Shown piece after piece: positions 34,617 to 46,267 of a DNA stretch of 64,000 nt (position 1 is its first letter; the number at the start of each line of letters is the position of its first letter). This DNA is from Neocallimastix lanati (nom. inval.) (Eukaryota > Neocallimastigomycota > Neocallimastigomycetes > Neocallimastigales > Neocallimastigaceae). The stretch is from assembly GCA_016946835.1 (NCBI GenBank), contig JACVTC010000140.1:17501-81500 (forward strand). The letters run 5' to 3'. The translations under genes and the position numbers were made by a program. The notes below the pieces were generated by a model. It was not told where the DNA came from. It ran no database searches and saw only the letters and a list, made by a program, of their open reading frames with translations.

Positions 34617-36052
34617 TTATTTTAAATTAATATTTATATCGTTTAAATCAATTAAACATTCTTTCCATAATTTAATTAATTCATTTCTGTTGCATCCATT
34701 ATAAAATAAATTTATTTCCTTACTATTGTAATTTTCAATTAAAATTTTAATTTCATCAGTTGCACTAAATATTTTTTGCTTTTTTTTCCAATTTCCTTTA
34801 GTTCTCCTTTGATAATCATTGTAAGATAAGTTTTCTTCTTCTTTTAATATATATATTAATTTATAAAATAAAGGTTTATTTGGAAATATATTATTTAAGT
34901 AGCTATTATAAGATTCTGATGCATTGTTTGTTAAATGCTCTATATTTTCATAATAATTCCAATTATTAACATTATACTTAAGTAAATAATTTTTATTAAA
35001 ATATTCTAAAAATTGCAGAAAATTATTATACTTTTTTTTTGATAAATTCTTTTTATTATAATATAAATATCAAATATATAGTTAGGGTTTATAAACGGTA
35101 AGTTCGAAATAGCTTTATAATAAATATATACATCATTATTATTCTTCACTTCATGATAACATAATATATTTTTTTGTTTTTCTAATGATCTTTTGTAATG
35201 CCAAACACAATATTTAATATTTATATTGGGAAAAACTTTTTTTGCGGCATTAGATATACCTTGTTCAAAATCACAATGAAAATTAATTGTAGTAATTAAT
35301 GTATTACTCCTAAATTTATTTGCATTTTTTTTTATTTCTTTAAATAATGTTTCATATGTAGATTGTTTTTTATTTTTTAATATAGAAATGGAAGTAGTGT
35401 AAAGCATATTAAATTCCCCAACATAAGTTCTTGTTATAAATAACTGATAACTAAATTTCGGTGCTGCATAAAATGTACCGTCCGCAAATATATTTTTATG
35501 ATAATTCGAAAATAAATATGCTTGGAATGGTGATTGAAAGATTATTAGATCAGTATTTTTAAATATCATAAAATTTTCATTTCTTTTAGTTTTATAATAT
35601 TCTGATTCAATGGGAATATCATCAAAACCTTTTATGTTTGGAGGAAATTGTTTATTTATATTTCTTATTATTTGGGATCTAATTGTACTATATTCGGGAC
35701 ATATAAGTCCCATTTCTTGAGAAACGGCATTAAATATATGTTTAGGTTTTATATCCATAGGAATTGAATTTTTCTTAATTTCTTCCTTAATTTTATGCTT
35801 TGCTACTGATATAGACACATCAATTTCTTTTTCGAGATGGTTATGTAAACTTTCATATTTTAAAACCTCCTTTTTATCATTTAAAATAATTAAAGATTTA
35901 CATTTATTTAAAGTCTTATATTCAGTGCATCTATAAATTTTTGATTTATCTTTCCTTTGAAATGAAAAATTAAATTTGTGTTTTTTATTAATAATAATTT
36001 GTTCATTTCCTCGATTTGTTTCACTTATTTCAATTTCTATATTGTCTTCCAT
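34617..36052 (-). pseudogene. Full-length MULE transposase with a single frameshift at A9
   Basis: Copy of the FLYWCH/MULE transposase. The first 348 codons are open (36,052 to about 35,006) with all key blocks: SETNRGNEQIII, a FLYWCH finger, IFADGTF (first Asp), HCDFEQG (second Asp) and YCVWHYKRSL (CxxH). At about 35,031-35,039 a run of nine A shifts the frame and truncates it. In the next frame the protein continues without stops (FLQFLEYF, NNASESYNSYL, LIDLNDI) to a TAA at 34,617. So the gene is full length and differs from intact by one homopolymer base: a very recent mutation or a sequence error. It lies 5' to the 38-bp repeats on the element strand. Confidence 0.87.
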
Positions 36053-36109
36053 TAATAATTAAAATTTTTCAATAAAATATTTTAATAAATATACTTTTAA
36101 ATGCTTCGA

Positions 36110-36545
36110 AACTTTTTTTTTTTTTTTTTAATATTTAAAATAACAAACCTTTTTTTAATTAATTATATAATTATTTAAATAATTATTTAATTATTAATTA
36201 TTTATTATTTCTTTATTTACTATTTTATTTATTTATTTTTATTTTTATTTTTTATTTTTTTATTTTATTTTATTTTTTTTATTTTTTAATGCTTAAAAAA
36301 TAAATTTTTATTTATTTTTATTTTATTTTTTAATGTTTAAAAAAGAAGTTTTCTTATTTCTTATTTTTTTTTTTTTTTATTTTTTGATGCTTAAAAAATA
36401 AAATGTTTATTTATTTTTATTTTATTTTTCAATGTTTAAAAAAAAAGTTTTCTTATTTCTTATTTTTATTTTATTTTTTAAGCATTAAAAAATAAAATGT
36501 TTATTTATTTTTATTTTATTTTTCAATGTTAAATAGAAATACCTA
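36110..36545. repeat. Tandem repeats upstream of the MULE at 34.6-36.05 kb
   Basis: About three copies of a unit of roughly 100 bp alternating AATGTTTAAAAAAGAAGTTT and TGCTTAAAAAATAAAATGTT with T-rich fill (about 36,285-36,535). Placement mirrors the repeats upstream of the intact MULE. Confidence 0.6.
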
Positions 36546-36559
36546 ACCTAATTATTATT

Positions 36560-36970
36560 TATTGAAGTGTTGTATTTCGCCAAAAGTTGAATTTCGTCCA
36601 GTTAAATTTCGCCAAATTCTTGGTGGCTTATAAATTTTCGTCATAAAATATCACCACATTTATTATTCACGCCATATTGTGAATATATGGCTTTTTAAAA
36701 ATTGTAGAAAAAAGCCACAAAATTATGATACAATCAGATATACGCCCCACGTAAGATTACGTGTTTGAAAATTTTTGAAAATTGTAATTTTATTTATTTA
36801 ATTAATTAATTATTATTCATTAAATTTTTAATAAAATTAAGTGGCTTAAAATTAAAAATATTTAAGCCATACAACAAAATACAAATTTTTGTAATAAAAA
36901 TTTTCGAAATGCCCACTCCCCTTTAAGTACGCCCATTCATATAAAGCCATATTCCGAAATGCAACACACC
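36560..36970. repeat. Cluster of foldback-family end motifs
   Basis: Contains TTGTATTTCGCCAAAAG, AAATTTCGCCAAATTC, CTTGGTGGCTTATAAA, CACGCCATATTGTGAATATATGG, AAAAAAGCCACAAAA, TACGCCCCACG, AAGTGGCTTAAAA, TTTAAGCCATAC, TTTTCGAAATGCCCACTC and AAAGCCATATTCCGAAATGC. Inverted copies lie within 400 bp, suggesting two or more nested or overlapping foldback elements. No coding content. Confidence 0.55.
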
Positions 36971-37239
36971 CAAATTTATATTTATTTTTTATTTATTTAA
37001 ATTGTTGTGTATGGAAAATTTATTTTTTAATTTATTTTTTATATTTATTTAAGTTATTATATATGGAAAATTTATTTTTATATTCATTTAAGTTTGTGTA
37101 ACCTCAATAAATTACATTTTACTTTTATTGTATTTAAATATTTATTTTTGATTAATTTCTAATCATCCTTTATAAATTTTTCTTAATTTTGATTTTGTGT
37201 GAATATTAAATATTATACGAGATTTAATAAATTATTTTC

Positions 37240-38590
37240 CCCTTAGGGTGTATTACTTTCTATGAAGTTTACTGAATTTTGTGTTTTAATTCTAATTTTA
37301 ATCCTTTATGTATTTATATTCAACGGGTTAGTTATTCTTGAATTCTATCTCTAACACCTATCTATTTCTTAATAATTATAGAACGATGACTAGAGGTATT
37401 AGATGTTCTTTCGGAAACATTTACATTCTCAGTAAAAAGCATAAAGACTCTAGAGATAAAGTGAAAATTGATTTTGTTAATTGGTTGGAATCATCGGAAT
37501 AACTCTTCTGTTATTATTAGTGCATGCTTGCTTTCTTGGTCAAATGGTGGAAAAATTACTGTATTGACTTTATACTTGTTTATACTTGTTTATGATAAAT
37601 TAAGAGATTATTTGAATTATTGCTTCTGTAGGCAACTCTTTTTTAATTATATCTCTGACCATTTACCACTTATTAATCCCATGATCAATTTACCTCTCTT
37701 TCTTTTCTTGACCCCAAAAAAGTTTATGATTCAATTCCAATTTAAATATACTTAGAAAACTTCGTAATATTTATATTTGTGGTAAGTGTGTTCAGTTCAT
37801 TACTAATCTTTACCTTATTTCGAAAGTTCGTGCAATTATAAAAGTAAACTTTTAAAAGAATTTCCAATACAAAATGGCTAGAGTGTTCTTAATTACCTGC
37901 TTTATTTAATATATTTATCAATAAATGCATGAGATATGATGAGATTATTGAAAGGAAAAGGTGTTGTGGTGATCTATTTGCTAATGATATTGTTTTGTTA
38001 GATTTTTAATTAGATTTTTAACCGATAGTAACGTTCCTATCTACTTCTAATTTCTATTCTTCTTAGTTAAGTTCTTTACTATGCGACTTTATTAGAAACA
38101 AATAAAAAGAACTCTGAAAAAGCACATTCTGCTTTTAATTGAGGTTTATTTTGAAATTTTGGATTTAAAAATAAAACTTCCAATACTATTATTTATAATA
38201 CTTCTAAGAAACTATTTATACCTACTATAGCTAATTTTTGTGCTAAGGCGATGATTCGATACTTTAAAAAGTGGAGGTGATCTTTTTGTATTATTTCTCA
38301 TTTAATTAATAATATTCCAGCACTTTTACATTATTTATGGACGTTATACAAGGATTCTTGTGATTAGATCAATTAAATACAATAAGATCAAATTTGATTT
38401 TAATAAAATTTATTCAAAAACTATCTCTAAAATACTCATAATTATTTTTTCTTAGATTTGTATACTATTAGACCTACCGATGTCAAGAGTGTCGACGTCG
38501 TAACGAAAAGGCAAAGAAGAAATTCTGATACAAATTCGAATGATATTTTTTTATCAACATGGAGTTATTATCGATAAATGGAAAAGTTAG
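37240..38590 (+). pseudogene. Decayed non-LTR retrotransposon (LINE: endonuclease and reverse transcriptase remnants)
   Basis: Coding-like remnants in changing frames with many stops. Readable pieces: SDHLPLINPM near 37,660, the end of an APE-type endonuclease; DPKKVYDSIPI near 37,712, ILRKLRNIYICGKC-like near 37,750 and FITNLYLISKVRA near 37,797, the fingers region of a LINE reverse transcriptase; EFPIQN near 37,860 with ALFNIFIN near 37,905; and CCGDLFANDIVLLD near 37,960, the FADD active-site block with Asp replaced by Asn. The tail (about 38,000-38,590) has no clear domain. The base composition is less A+T-rich than the flanks. Cannot be active. Confidence 0.75.
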
Positions 38591-39494
38591 AGGTCATTTA
38601 GTTCCTCGAAACTTATATCATAGTTTTTTAATATTAAAATGGTTTTATATTATTTGGTTTTATATTATTTAATTATGAATTTGATATTACTTGAATGTTT
38701 ATTTTGCTGAAAATAATGAAATTGATGATTTTTTCTTCAATGAATCAAAGTACTACTATTACTGGTTCAAAGCCTTTTTATTTCCCAATAGCTATATTAT
38801 ATTATTATATATACTATTTCAGTTATTAAAGTATTACAATTATTTAAATGTATTTATTTAATTATAAAATAGATTAATTATAATAATTTTCTTTTTATTA
38901 TTTTTTTATATTAATAATTTTTTTTTAAAAAAAAAAAAAAACAGTTCATTAATAATTAAAATAATTCATCGGTAACTAAAAAAATATTTTTATAGTATTA
39001 TTTAGTTTTTTTATTATGGTGTAGATTTTGAAGTTTTATTACAATTATATCTTTATTATTGAAATTAAATTTTTTTTTTTTTTTTATTTATTCAAAGTAT
39101 TTATGAACTGAATGCTAATATATATAGATATATATTATTAATATATTATCAATAAATTAATATTTTTTGAATTTTTTTTTTTTTTTTGAAAAATAAATGT
39201 GTATAAGTAAATTTTAGTAATTTTAATTTTTTAATTTTTTTTTTTGAAAAATAAATGTGTATAAGTAAATTTTAATAATTTTAATTTTGATTATACAATA
39301 TATTTAAATATATTATACAATGCAATATATTTTTGTGTAATACTTCAATATTTAATATTTAATCTATAATTTATATGTATAAATAAAATAATTATCATTT
39401 TTTTATTTTAAATTTATTTATTTTATTTTTTTTTATTTTTTTTTTTTTTTTTTTATTTTTTTTTTTTTTTTTGTTTAAAAAAAAGAAAGGGATA
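38591..39494. other. Intergenic stretch upstream of the ABC-F gene
   Basis: Contains a tandem duplication of about 55 bp at 39,187-39,290 (TTGAAAAATAAATGTGTATA... twice) and T-rich tracts at 39,418-39,473 just before the ABC-F start codon. Confidence 0.6.
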
Positions 39495-39801
39495 ATGGAT
39501 TTCTCAAATTTTATTAAAATATTAGAGGAAAATTATCCTAATGCCAGTTTATCTGATGATGAAAAAGATTATATTAGTTCTTTATTTGAAGATGATATTA
39601 ATATAGATGATTTGAGAGATGTTACTGAAGCATTTCTTCAAAATGCTGGCTTAGACGATAATGATTGCAATAATTTTTATTCTATTGTTGAAAAGAAATT
39701 TAATTTAAAAGCAGATACTACTTCAGATGAACCAATTAGAGTTGAACCAGTATGTTTTAAAATGTTGTTTTAAAATAAAATACATAAAAGAGAGAAAAAA
39801 A

Positions 39802-39833
<32 letters not shown>

Positions 39834-40533
39834 AAAAAATTAAAAATGATGTGTTATCATTTTCAATTATAATTAAATATACTTTAATTATTTTATAATA
39901 ATTATATACATATTACTTTATTTCTATATATATCATTTCAACAAATCATTATTTAAAAATAATTTACAATAATAATATTATATATAATAAATAAATAAAT
40001 AAATAAATAAAATAATAAATTATCGACTAAATAAAAATCAGTAAATTAAATGTATATATGTATATATAAATTTATAATAATGATTTTATTAATGAAAAAT
40101 CTAGGCTTCTTTAGAAAAAAATCTTTCAGCAATGTCTCTTAATTCTGATATTATTACTTCAGAACCAAAGAAAACATTATTAATGTCAAAATCCCCGACT
40201 TCACCAAAAAGAGGTGCCAAAGGAAAGAGAAGAATAAGAACCAAGACCAAAAGTGTTGAAGAAGAGAGAGAAAAGGAAGATCCTGAATATGATTCTTTAA
40301 AAAACATTAATGCTTTTTCACAAGTTTCACGTTATCATTCGGAAACTATTGATTCTTTTTCAAAGGATATCGATCTTAAAGATGTTAATATTTTAGTTGG
40401 GGATAGAGAATTATTAGTTGATACTAATTTAAGATTATTCCAAGGTGTTCATTATGGTTTAATTGGTCAAAATGGAATAGGAAAATCAAGTATGAATGAA
40501 TGATATAAATATATATAATATATATAATATATA

Positions 40534-40580
<47 letters not shown>

Positions 40581-41311
40581 TTATAATTATTTTATAATAT
40601 GGATATAGTAAATTTTTAAAATTTGAAATTTGAAATTTGTAATTTAAATTTATAATTTATAATTTAAAATCTATAATCATTTTTAAATTTCCAAATCATA
40701 TTTATTTATTTCATTATTCATTAAAAATTATATATGGTATTTGAATTCTTAATAAATTCGATATTTTATTTTATTTTATTTTATTTATTTTTATTTTACT
40801 TATTGTTAATATTATGAATTTTATTTTCTATTTTAATTTTTAACATATATTAAACGTATTTATATATATTGTTATGCTTTACTAACCTTATAATTATTTA
40901 TAAATTTATTATAATAATAATTATTTTTTATTAAAAAAAAATTAAAGCATTATTAAAATCTATTGGATATAAATTAATTATCGGTTTTCCGGAACAGGTT
41001 CAAACATATTATGTAGAACAATTAGAAAATATTAATTTAGATAAACCAGTCATTGATATTATTTTAGAAAGTGATGTTAAAGCAGAAAGAATTAAGAAGG
41101 AACATAAAATACTTCAAACCGCCGTTGAAAGTGGTAATAATAAAAAAATAATTGACGCTGTTTTAAAAATTAAGTATGATAGACTTCAAACTGCCTTAGA
41201 AGATCAAGAGAAAGTTTTCAAAAGAAGAAGTCGTGAACGTGCAAAGGAAGCTAGAGCAAAATATTTTGAAATTGAAGCAAAAGTTAAAGAAGCCGAAGCG
41301 TAATCTATCAA

Positions 41312-41352
<41 letters not shown>

Positions 41353-41612
41353 TAATAAATAATAAATTAAATATGTATTGCAATATTATTAATAATATTA
41401 ATTAATTATATATATTACATACAGTAATTTAACTAAAAAGCATTCTCATAATGAAGAACAAAAACTTGTTTTAGAAGGAACACAAATGTTAAATGAATTA
41501 TATGTTGAATTAGATATGGTAAACTTTAAATAATGTTTAGGATTTAATATATCTATTTTGATAAATATTATATATGAATTTATCATAATTAAATCTTATT
41601 ATTATTATTATA

Positions 41613-41664
<52 letters not shown>

Positions 41665-42647
41665 ATTACTATTATTATTTTATTTTTATTTTTATTTTTA
41701 TTTTTATTTTTATTTTTATTTTTAAATTCTTAAGATTGATAATGATGCAAGTTATGCTAAAGCTTCCAAAATTTTGAGTGGTCTTGGTTTTTCAGAAGAA
41801 TGGCAAAAAGGACCAATGAAGAATTTATCTGGAGGTTGGAGAATTAGAGCATCATTAGCTCAAGCTTTATTTTTAGAACCATTTATTCTTTTATTAGATG
41901 AACCTAGTAAGATATTATGCTTTATTATTATTATTATTATTATTATTGTTATTATATTATTATTTATTTATTTTATTTATTTTATTATTTAGTTATTTGG
42001 TTATTCTATTATTCTATTATTTTATTGTTTTATTATTTTATTTTTATTTATTTATTATTCTTTTTGTATTAATTTTATATTTATTTCATTATCTTTAATG
42101 TATGTTATATATTTATTATTATAATATTATTTCTTTTTGTATTAAATTTATATCATTTCATTATTATCATAAATATTAATTGTTATTTATTATTATTATA
42201 TTATTTATTTCATTATTATTTTATTTTATTTTATTATTATTTTATTTCATTATTATTTTATTTCTTTATTATTTTATTTTATTTTGTTTTATTTTATTTT
42301 TTTAAATAGCTAATCACCTTGATTTCCCAGCAATTATATGGCTTGAAAGTTATTTAAAATCTCTAACAGAAACTACATTAGTCATTGTTTCTCACGATCG
42401 TGCCTTCCTTAATCAAGTAGTTGATGAAATTATTGTATTTAAGAATAAGACATTAAGATATTTCAATGGTAATTATGATACCTATGAAGAAACTTATAAG
42501 GAAGAACAATTGCATAAACAAAGACAAAAAGAAACAATAGAAAAAAAGAAACAAAGATTAGAAAAGAATATTCAAAAGAATTTACAAATGGCAAAGAAAA
42601 GTGGAGATGATAAAAGACTTCAACAAGTTGCCAGTAGAAAGAAGGTA

Positions 42648-42695
<48 letters not shown>

Positions 42696-43839
42696 TATTT
42701 ATTTATTCATTTATTTATTTTTAATAAACTATTTATTTGTATTATTAACTTTATTTAATTTAAAAATATATCTTTATTTAAAATAATTTTGAATCTCTTA
42801 GAAATTAGTTGAAAGAACAGGTCTTGAAAAGAATGCCTATGGCCATCGATTTAGACTTAATCGTGATATGATTGGTTATTTTGATTCTAATCGTGTTGAT
42901 GTTGAATTAGATACTGCTAATGTTACTCCTCATTGGGATATTCCAGAACCAAGTGTTTTAAGAAATAAAGATTCTATATTAAAGATACAAAATTTATCTT
43001 TTAAATATGGTAAAGATTTACCATGGATTTTAAGAGATGTTTCATTAAATCTTGATATTGGTGAAAAAGTTGGTATTGTAAGTATCTTATATATATATAT
43101 CAATATTTTTATTTTAATAATAAGTATAAAACTCATGTTATTAATATTATTATAATTTTTATATTAATTTAATTATTGAATTGAATTTATATTAATTTAT
43201 ATTAATTATATTGAAATAATAATAAAAAAATATATATATTTTTAAATATTAATAATTATTATGATTATGTTTATGTTTTAGATGGGTTCTAATGGTGAAG
43301 GTAAGTCTACTTTTGTTTCATTAATTTCTGGTATATTAAAGCCAAATGAAGGTACTATTCTTCACCATCCACAAGCTAAGATAGGATGTTTCGAACAACA
43401 TGATGTCGAAAAGTTAGTGAATAATTATAAAAATTTAACAGGTATAGAATATTTATCACAGTTATATCCAGAGGCCGAAAATCAAGAACTTTACAATTTA
43501 TTAGGATCATTTGGTGTTTCAGGTTCATTAGGTAATAATCCAATTTATACTTTATCTGGTGGACAAGTAGTAAGATTAATTATGAGCTCCATCTTTTATT
43601 TGAAACCACATTTTGTTGTTCTTGATGAACCTACTAATCACTTGGATACAGAAACTATAGAAGTCATGATAAAAAATTTAAAAGAATTTAAAGGATCCGT
43701 CATAATTGTCAGTCACGATCAGTACTTTGTTGATCAAATTGCAGAAAGAGTCTACTATTTAAAAAAACAAAAATTCCATAAATTAGAAGAAGGGGTTAAA
43801 GAATATATTAAAATTGTTAAGAAGGATATGAAACTCTAA
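39495..43839 (+). CDS. ABC-F family ATPase (GCN20/ABCF-type), two ATP-binding cassettes
   Basis: Cytosolic ABC protein without membrane segments; the family acts on ribosomes or in translation control. Eight exons: 39495-39749, 40105-40489, 40948-41299, 41425-41518, 41735-41906, 42310-42644, 42802-43077 and 43282-43839; 808 residues, all junctions in frame. N-terminal about 85 residues form an acidic helical domain like that of ABCF3/GCN20. Cassette 1: Walker A GQNGIGKST (206-214, split by an intron), signature LSGGW (393-397), Walker B LLLDEPT (ending 420) and SHDR. A Lys/Glu-rich helical linker follows (KQRQKETIEKKKQR...SGDDKRLQQVASRKK). Cassette 2: GSNGEGKST (625-633), LSGGQ (714-718), VVLDEPTNHLD and SHDQYF. 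The linker pattern also fits the ABCF group of plants and fungi with TGDDK..QAASR, so the exact subfamily is open. The ATG chosen is the first in frame with the conserved start. Confidence 0.93.
42649..42694. repeat. Poly-A tract right after the ABC-F intron 6 donor
   Basis: The donor GTAAAATT is followed within 6 bp by a run of about 40 A. Coding reads past it only as a poly-Lys artefact. Confidence 0.85.
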
Positions 43840-43847
43840 AGAAAATT

Positions 43848-43889
<42 letters not shown>

Positions 43890-43971
43890 CCCTCAAAAAA
43901 GTTATAAAAAATATAATAAAAATATATGAAAAAAAAAAAATATAATAAAAAAAAAATTAATAATAAATAAA

Positions 43972-44003
<32 letters not shown>

Positions 44004-44330
44004 ATATAAATAATAATAATAAAGATATTTATATATATATACATATATATAATTTATATCATTTCCTAAAACTATATAACTATTATTCTATAAAACTAAA
44101 TTAAAATAATAATTATAATAACAATACAAAACGATTACAATTTATATATATATAAATATGATTTAAGATTATCATATCATTTTTAAATAATAAAATTTTT
44201 ATAATAATTATTATTGATAATTCATATATATGTAATATAGTAAAAAAAGAAAAAATATTATTTTATTTTATTTTATTTTATTTTATTTAATGTAGAATTA
44301 AAAATATATTATTATTTAAAATAATAAATT
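43840..44330. other. ABC-F 3' flank, low complexity
   Basis: Poly-A at 43,850-43,885 and (TA)n at 43,979-44,002. The open frame on the minus strand here is a poly-A/T artefact. Confidence 0.6.
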
Positions 44331-44337
44331 TAATTAC

Positions 44338-44530
44338 ACTGAAATGCAATTTTTCTAAAGCTAATAGTAGATTTAGAAGTATTCGTGTTATTAGAGATAA
44401 TACAACAGCTCGTGGAGTTTGTGCTTTTTGAAAAATTGTATTTAGATACTTGTAATCCTGAAGGAAGACTTGCTTTTCAACATGAAACATTAAATGGTTG
44501 TAAATTCACATTAAATGTTAGTTATATATA
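44338..44530 (+). pseudogene. Short coding-like remnant, unrecognised
   Basis: Balanced, non-repetitive sequence that reads as two adjoining peptide pieces in different frames: NFSKANSRFRSIRVIRDN..ARGVCAF (about 44,342-44,431) and then LYLDTCNPEGRLAFQHETL (about 44,440-44,500). Composition suggests decayed or exon-type coding sequence. I do not recognise the family. It could also be an exon of an unannotated gene. Confidence 0.3.
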
Positions 44531-44570
44531 TCAAACCATTACATCAAACCATTACAAATCAAAGTATTAA

Positions 44571-44747
44571 AACATACTAACGTAGTTATTAAGACATGTT
44601 CTATAGTGTCAATTCTTAAAAATATCATTTATTTTACTAATAAAATAGTTTTTCCATTGTTTAGTGAATAAAAATAAAATAAACAGGAAAAAGTGAATGA
44701 AAAAAATATAAAAAAAATAAATAATAATAAAATAGATTTTATATATA

Positions 44748-44779
<32 letters not shown>

Positions 44780-45330
44780 TAAAAATTAAAAATTAAAAAT
44801 TAAAAATAAAAATAAAAATGAAAATAAAAATATATTAAATATAGTGATATTAAAACATGAAAAATTCTTGAATAGTAATTGTAAATATTATAATTATATA
44901 TAATGAAAATAGCAAACAATAAACAAATCAAAATATTTATAATAATTATATAAGATATAAATTAATAAATATTTACAATTATAGTAGTAATATATTTTAA
45001 CAAGTAAATAAATTATTTATATATACAGAAAAAATTTATTATATAAATCAAATAAAGTGAAAATTATTATTTATTATTTATTATTTATTATTTATAATTT
45101 ATTATTTACTATTAATAAAAGTCTTGTAAAATTATGATATTCATAATATTGAAAGAATAGCCCGTTAGTTCCTTTGAATCCTAAAAAAAAATACTTTATT
45201 TTTGTTATTATTATTATTATTTAAGTGAAAATATTTATTTCTTAAATATTTTTTTTTTTTTTTTTTTTAATAATTATTTTGATTAATTATGATAATGATA
45301 ATTCTTTATGTTTCTTTTTTAGGTTTAATT

Positions 45331-45365
<35 letters not shown>

Positions 45366-46267
45366 TTTTTTAAATTTCTTCATTTCACGTATTTATACTA
45401 AAATATTTATAATGTTTTAACAGAAAATACCTAATACAAAAAATTATACTTTTAATAATTGTAAATAATAAATATGTAAAAAGAGTATTTATTAATAAAT
45501 ACTCTTTTCATTTATTTATTATTTAGTTTTAAATATACAATTTTTTTATTTTTCACAATTTAATTATAATAAAAATATTATAAATCAATTAATTTGTTGC
45601 ATTATTTAATTAGAAAATAATTGAATTAGTTTTACTACAATATCAATTGAATTATAATAATAGTAATGGTAGTAGTAATTGTAGTAATAGTTATATTATT
45701 TTAAAATAAATTAAATAGTAATTATATATATATATTTTAATTTATTTAAATATCATATTAATATGTATATGTATAATTTAATATTATAATTAATTATTTT
45801 ATATTAAATTTATAATCGTAATTAAATAATTAAATTATTAAATAATTAAATAATTAAATAATTAAATTATTAAATAATTAAATAATTAAATAATTAAATA
45901 ATTAAATAAATATATAAATAATTAATTAATTAATTAATTAATTAAATAATTAAATAATTAAATAAAAAATTAAATAATTAAATAAAATAAAAAAATTTAT
46001 AATTTTAAAAACAAATTTATATTATAATAAAATAATATTCATAATAAATAATCTTTAAAAAGAAATTTTGATAGTAATAGAAGATTTGAAACCATTATTT
46101 TATTCAATAATTATATTAAAAGAAAATATCAACGACCACTCATTAATAATGCTATATCATTATTACAACCTCAATAAAAGGTTCCAATAATCCACACTAT
46201 CTGATAGATCTATGTTATCAAGTATTAAGCATTCTATTATCCTTAACTATGGGTTCTCATTTTATTA
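44571..46267. other. Intergenic stretch, AATTAAAT repeats
   Basis: 45,830-45,985 consists of (AATTAAAT)n-type repeats; (TA)n at about 45,333-45,360. 46,080-46,260 is less repetitive and is probably the 3' UTR of the ankyrin gene. No antitoxin-like frame seen. Confidence 0.6.

Noticed and set aside
44571-46267. YefM/Phd-like antitoxin gene next to the YoeB-like domain
   Set aside because: No open frame of suitable length or composition on either strand in the flanks examined (44.6-46.3 and 49.4-50.3 kb).
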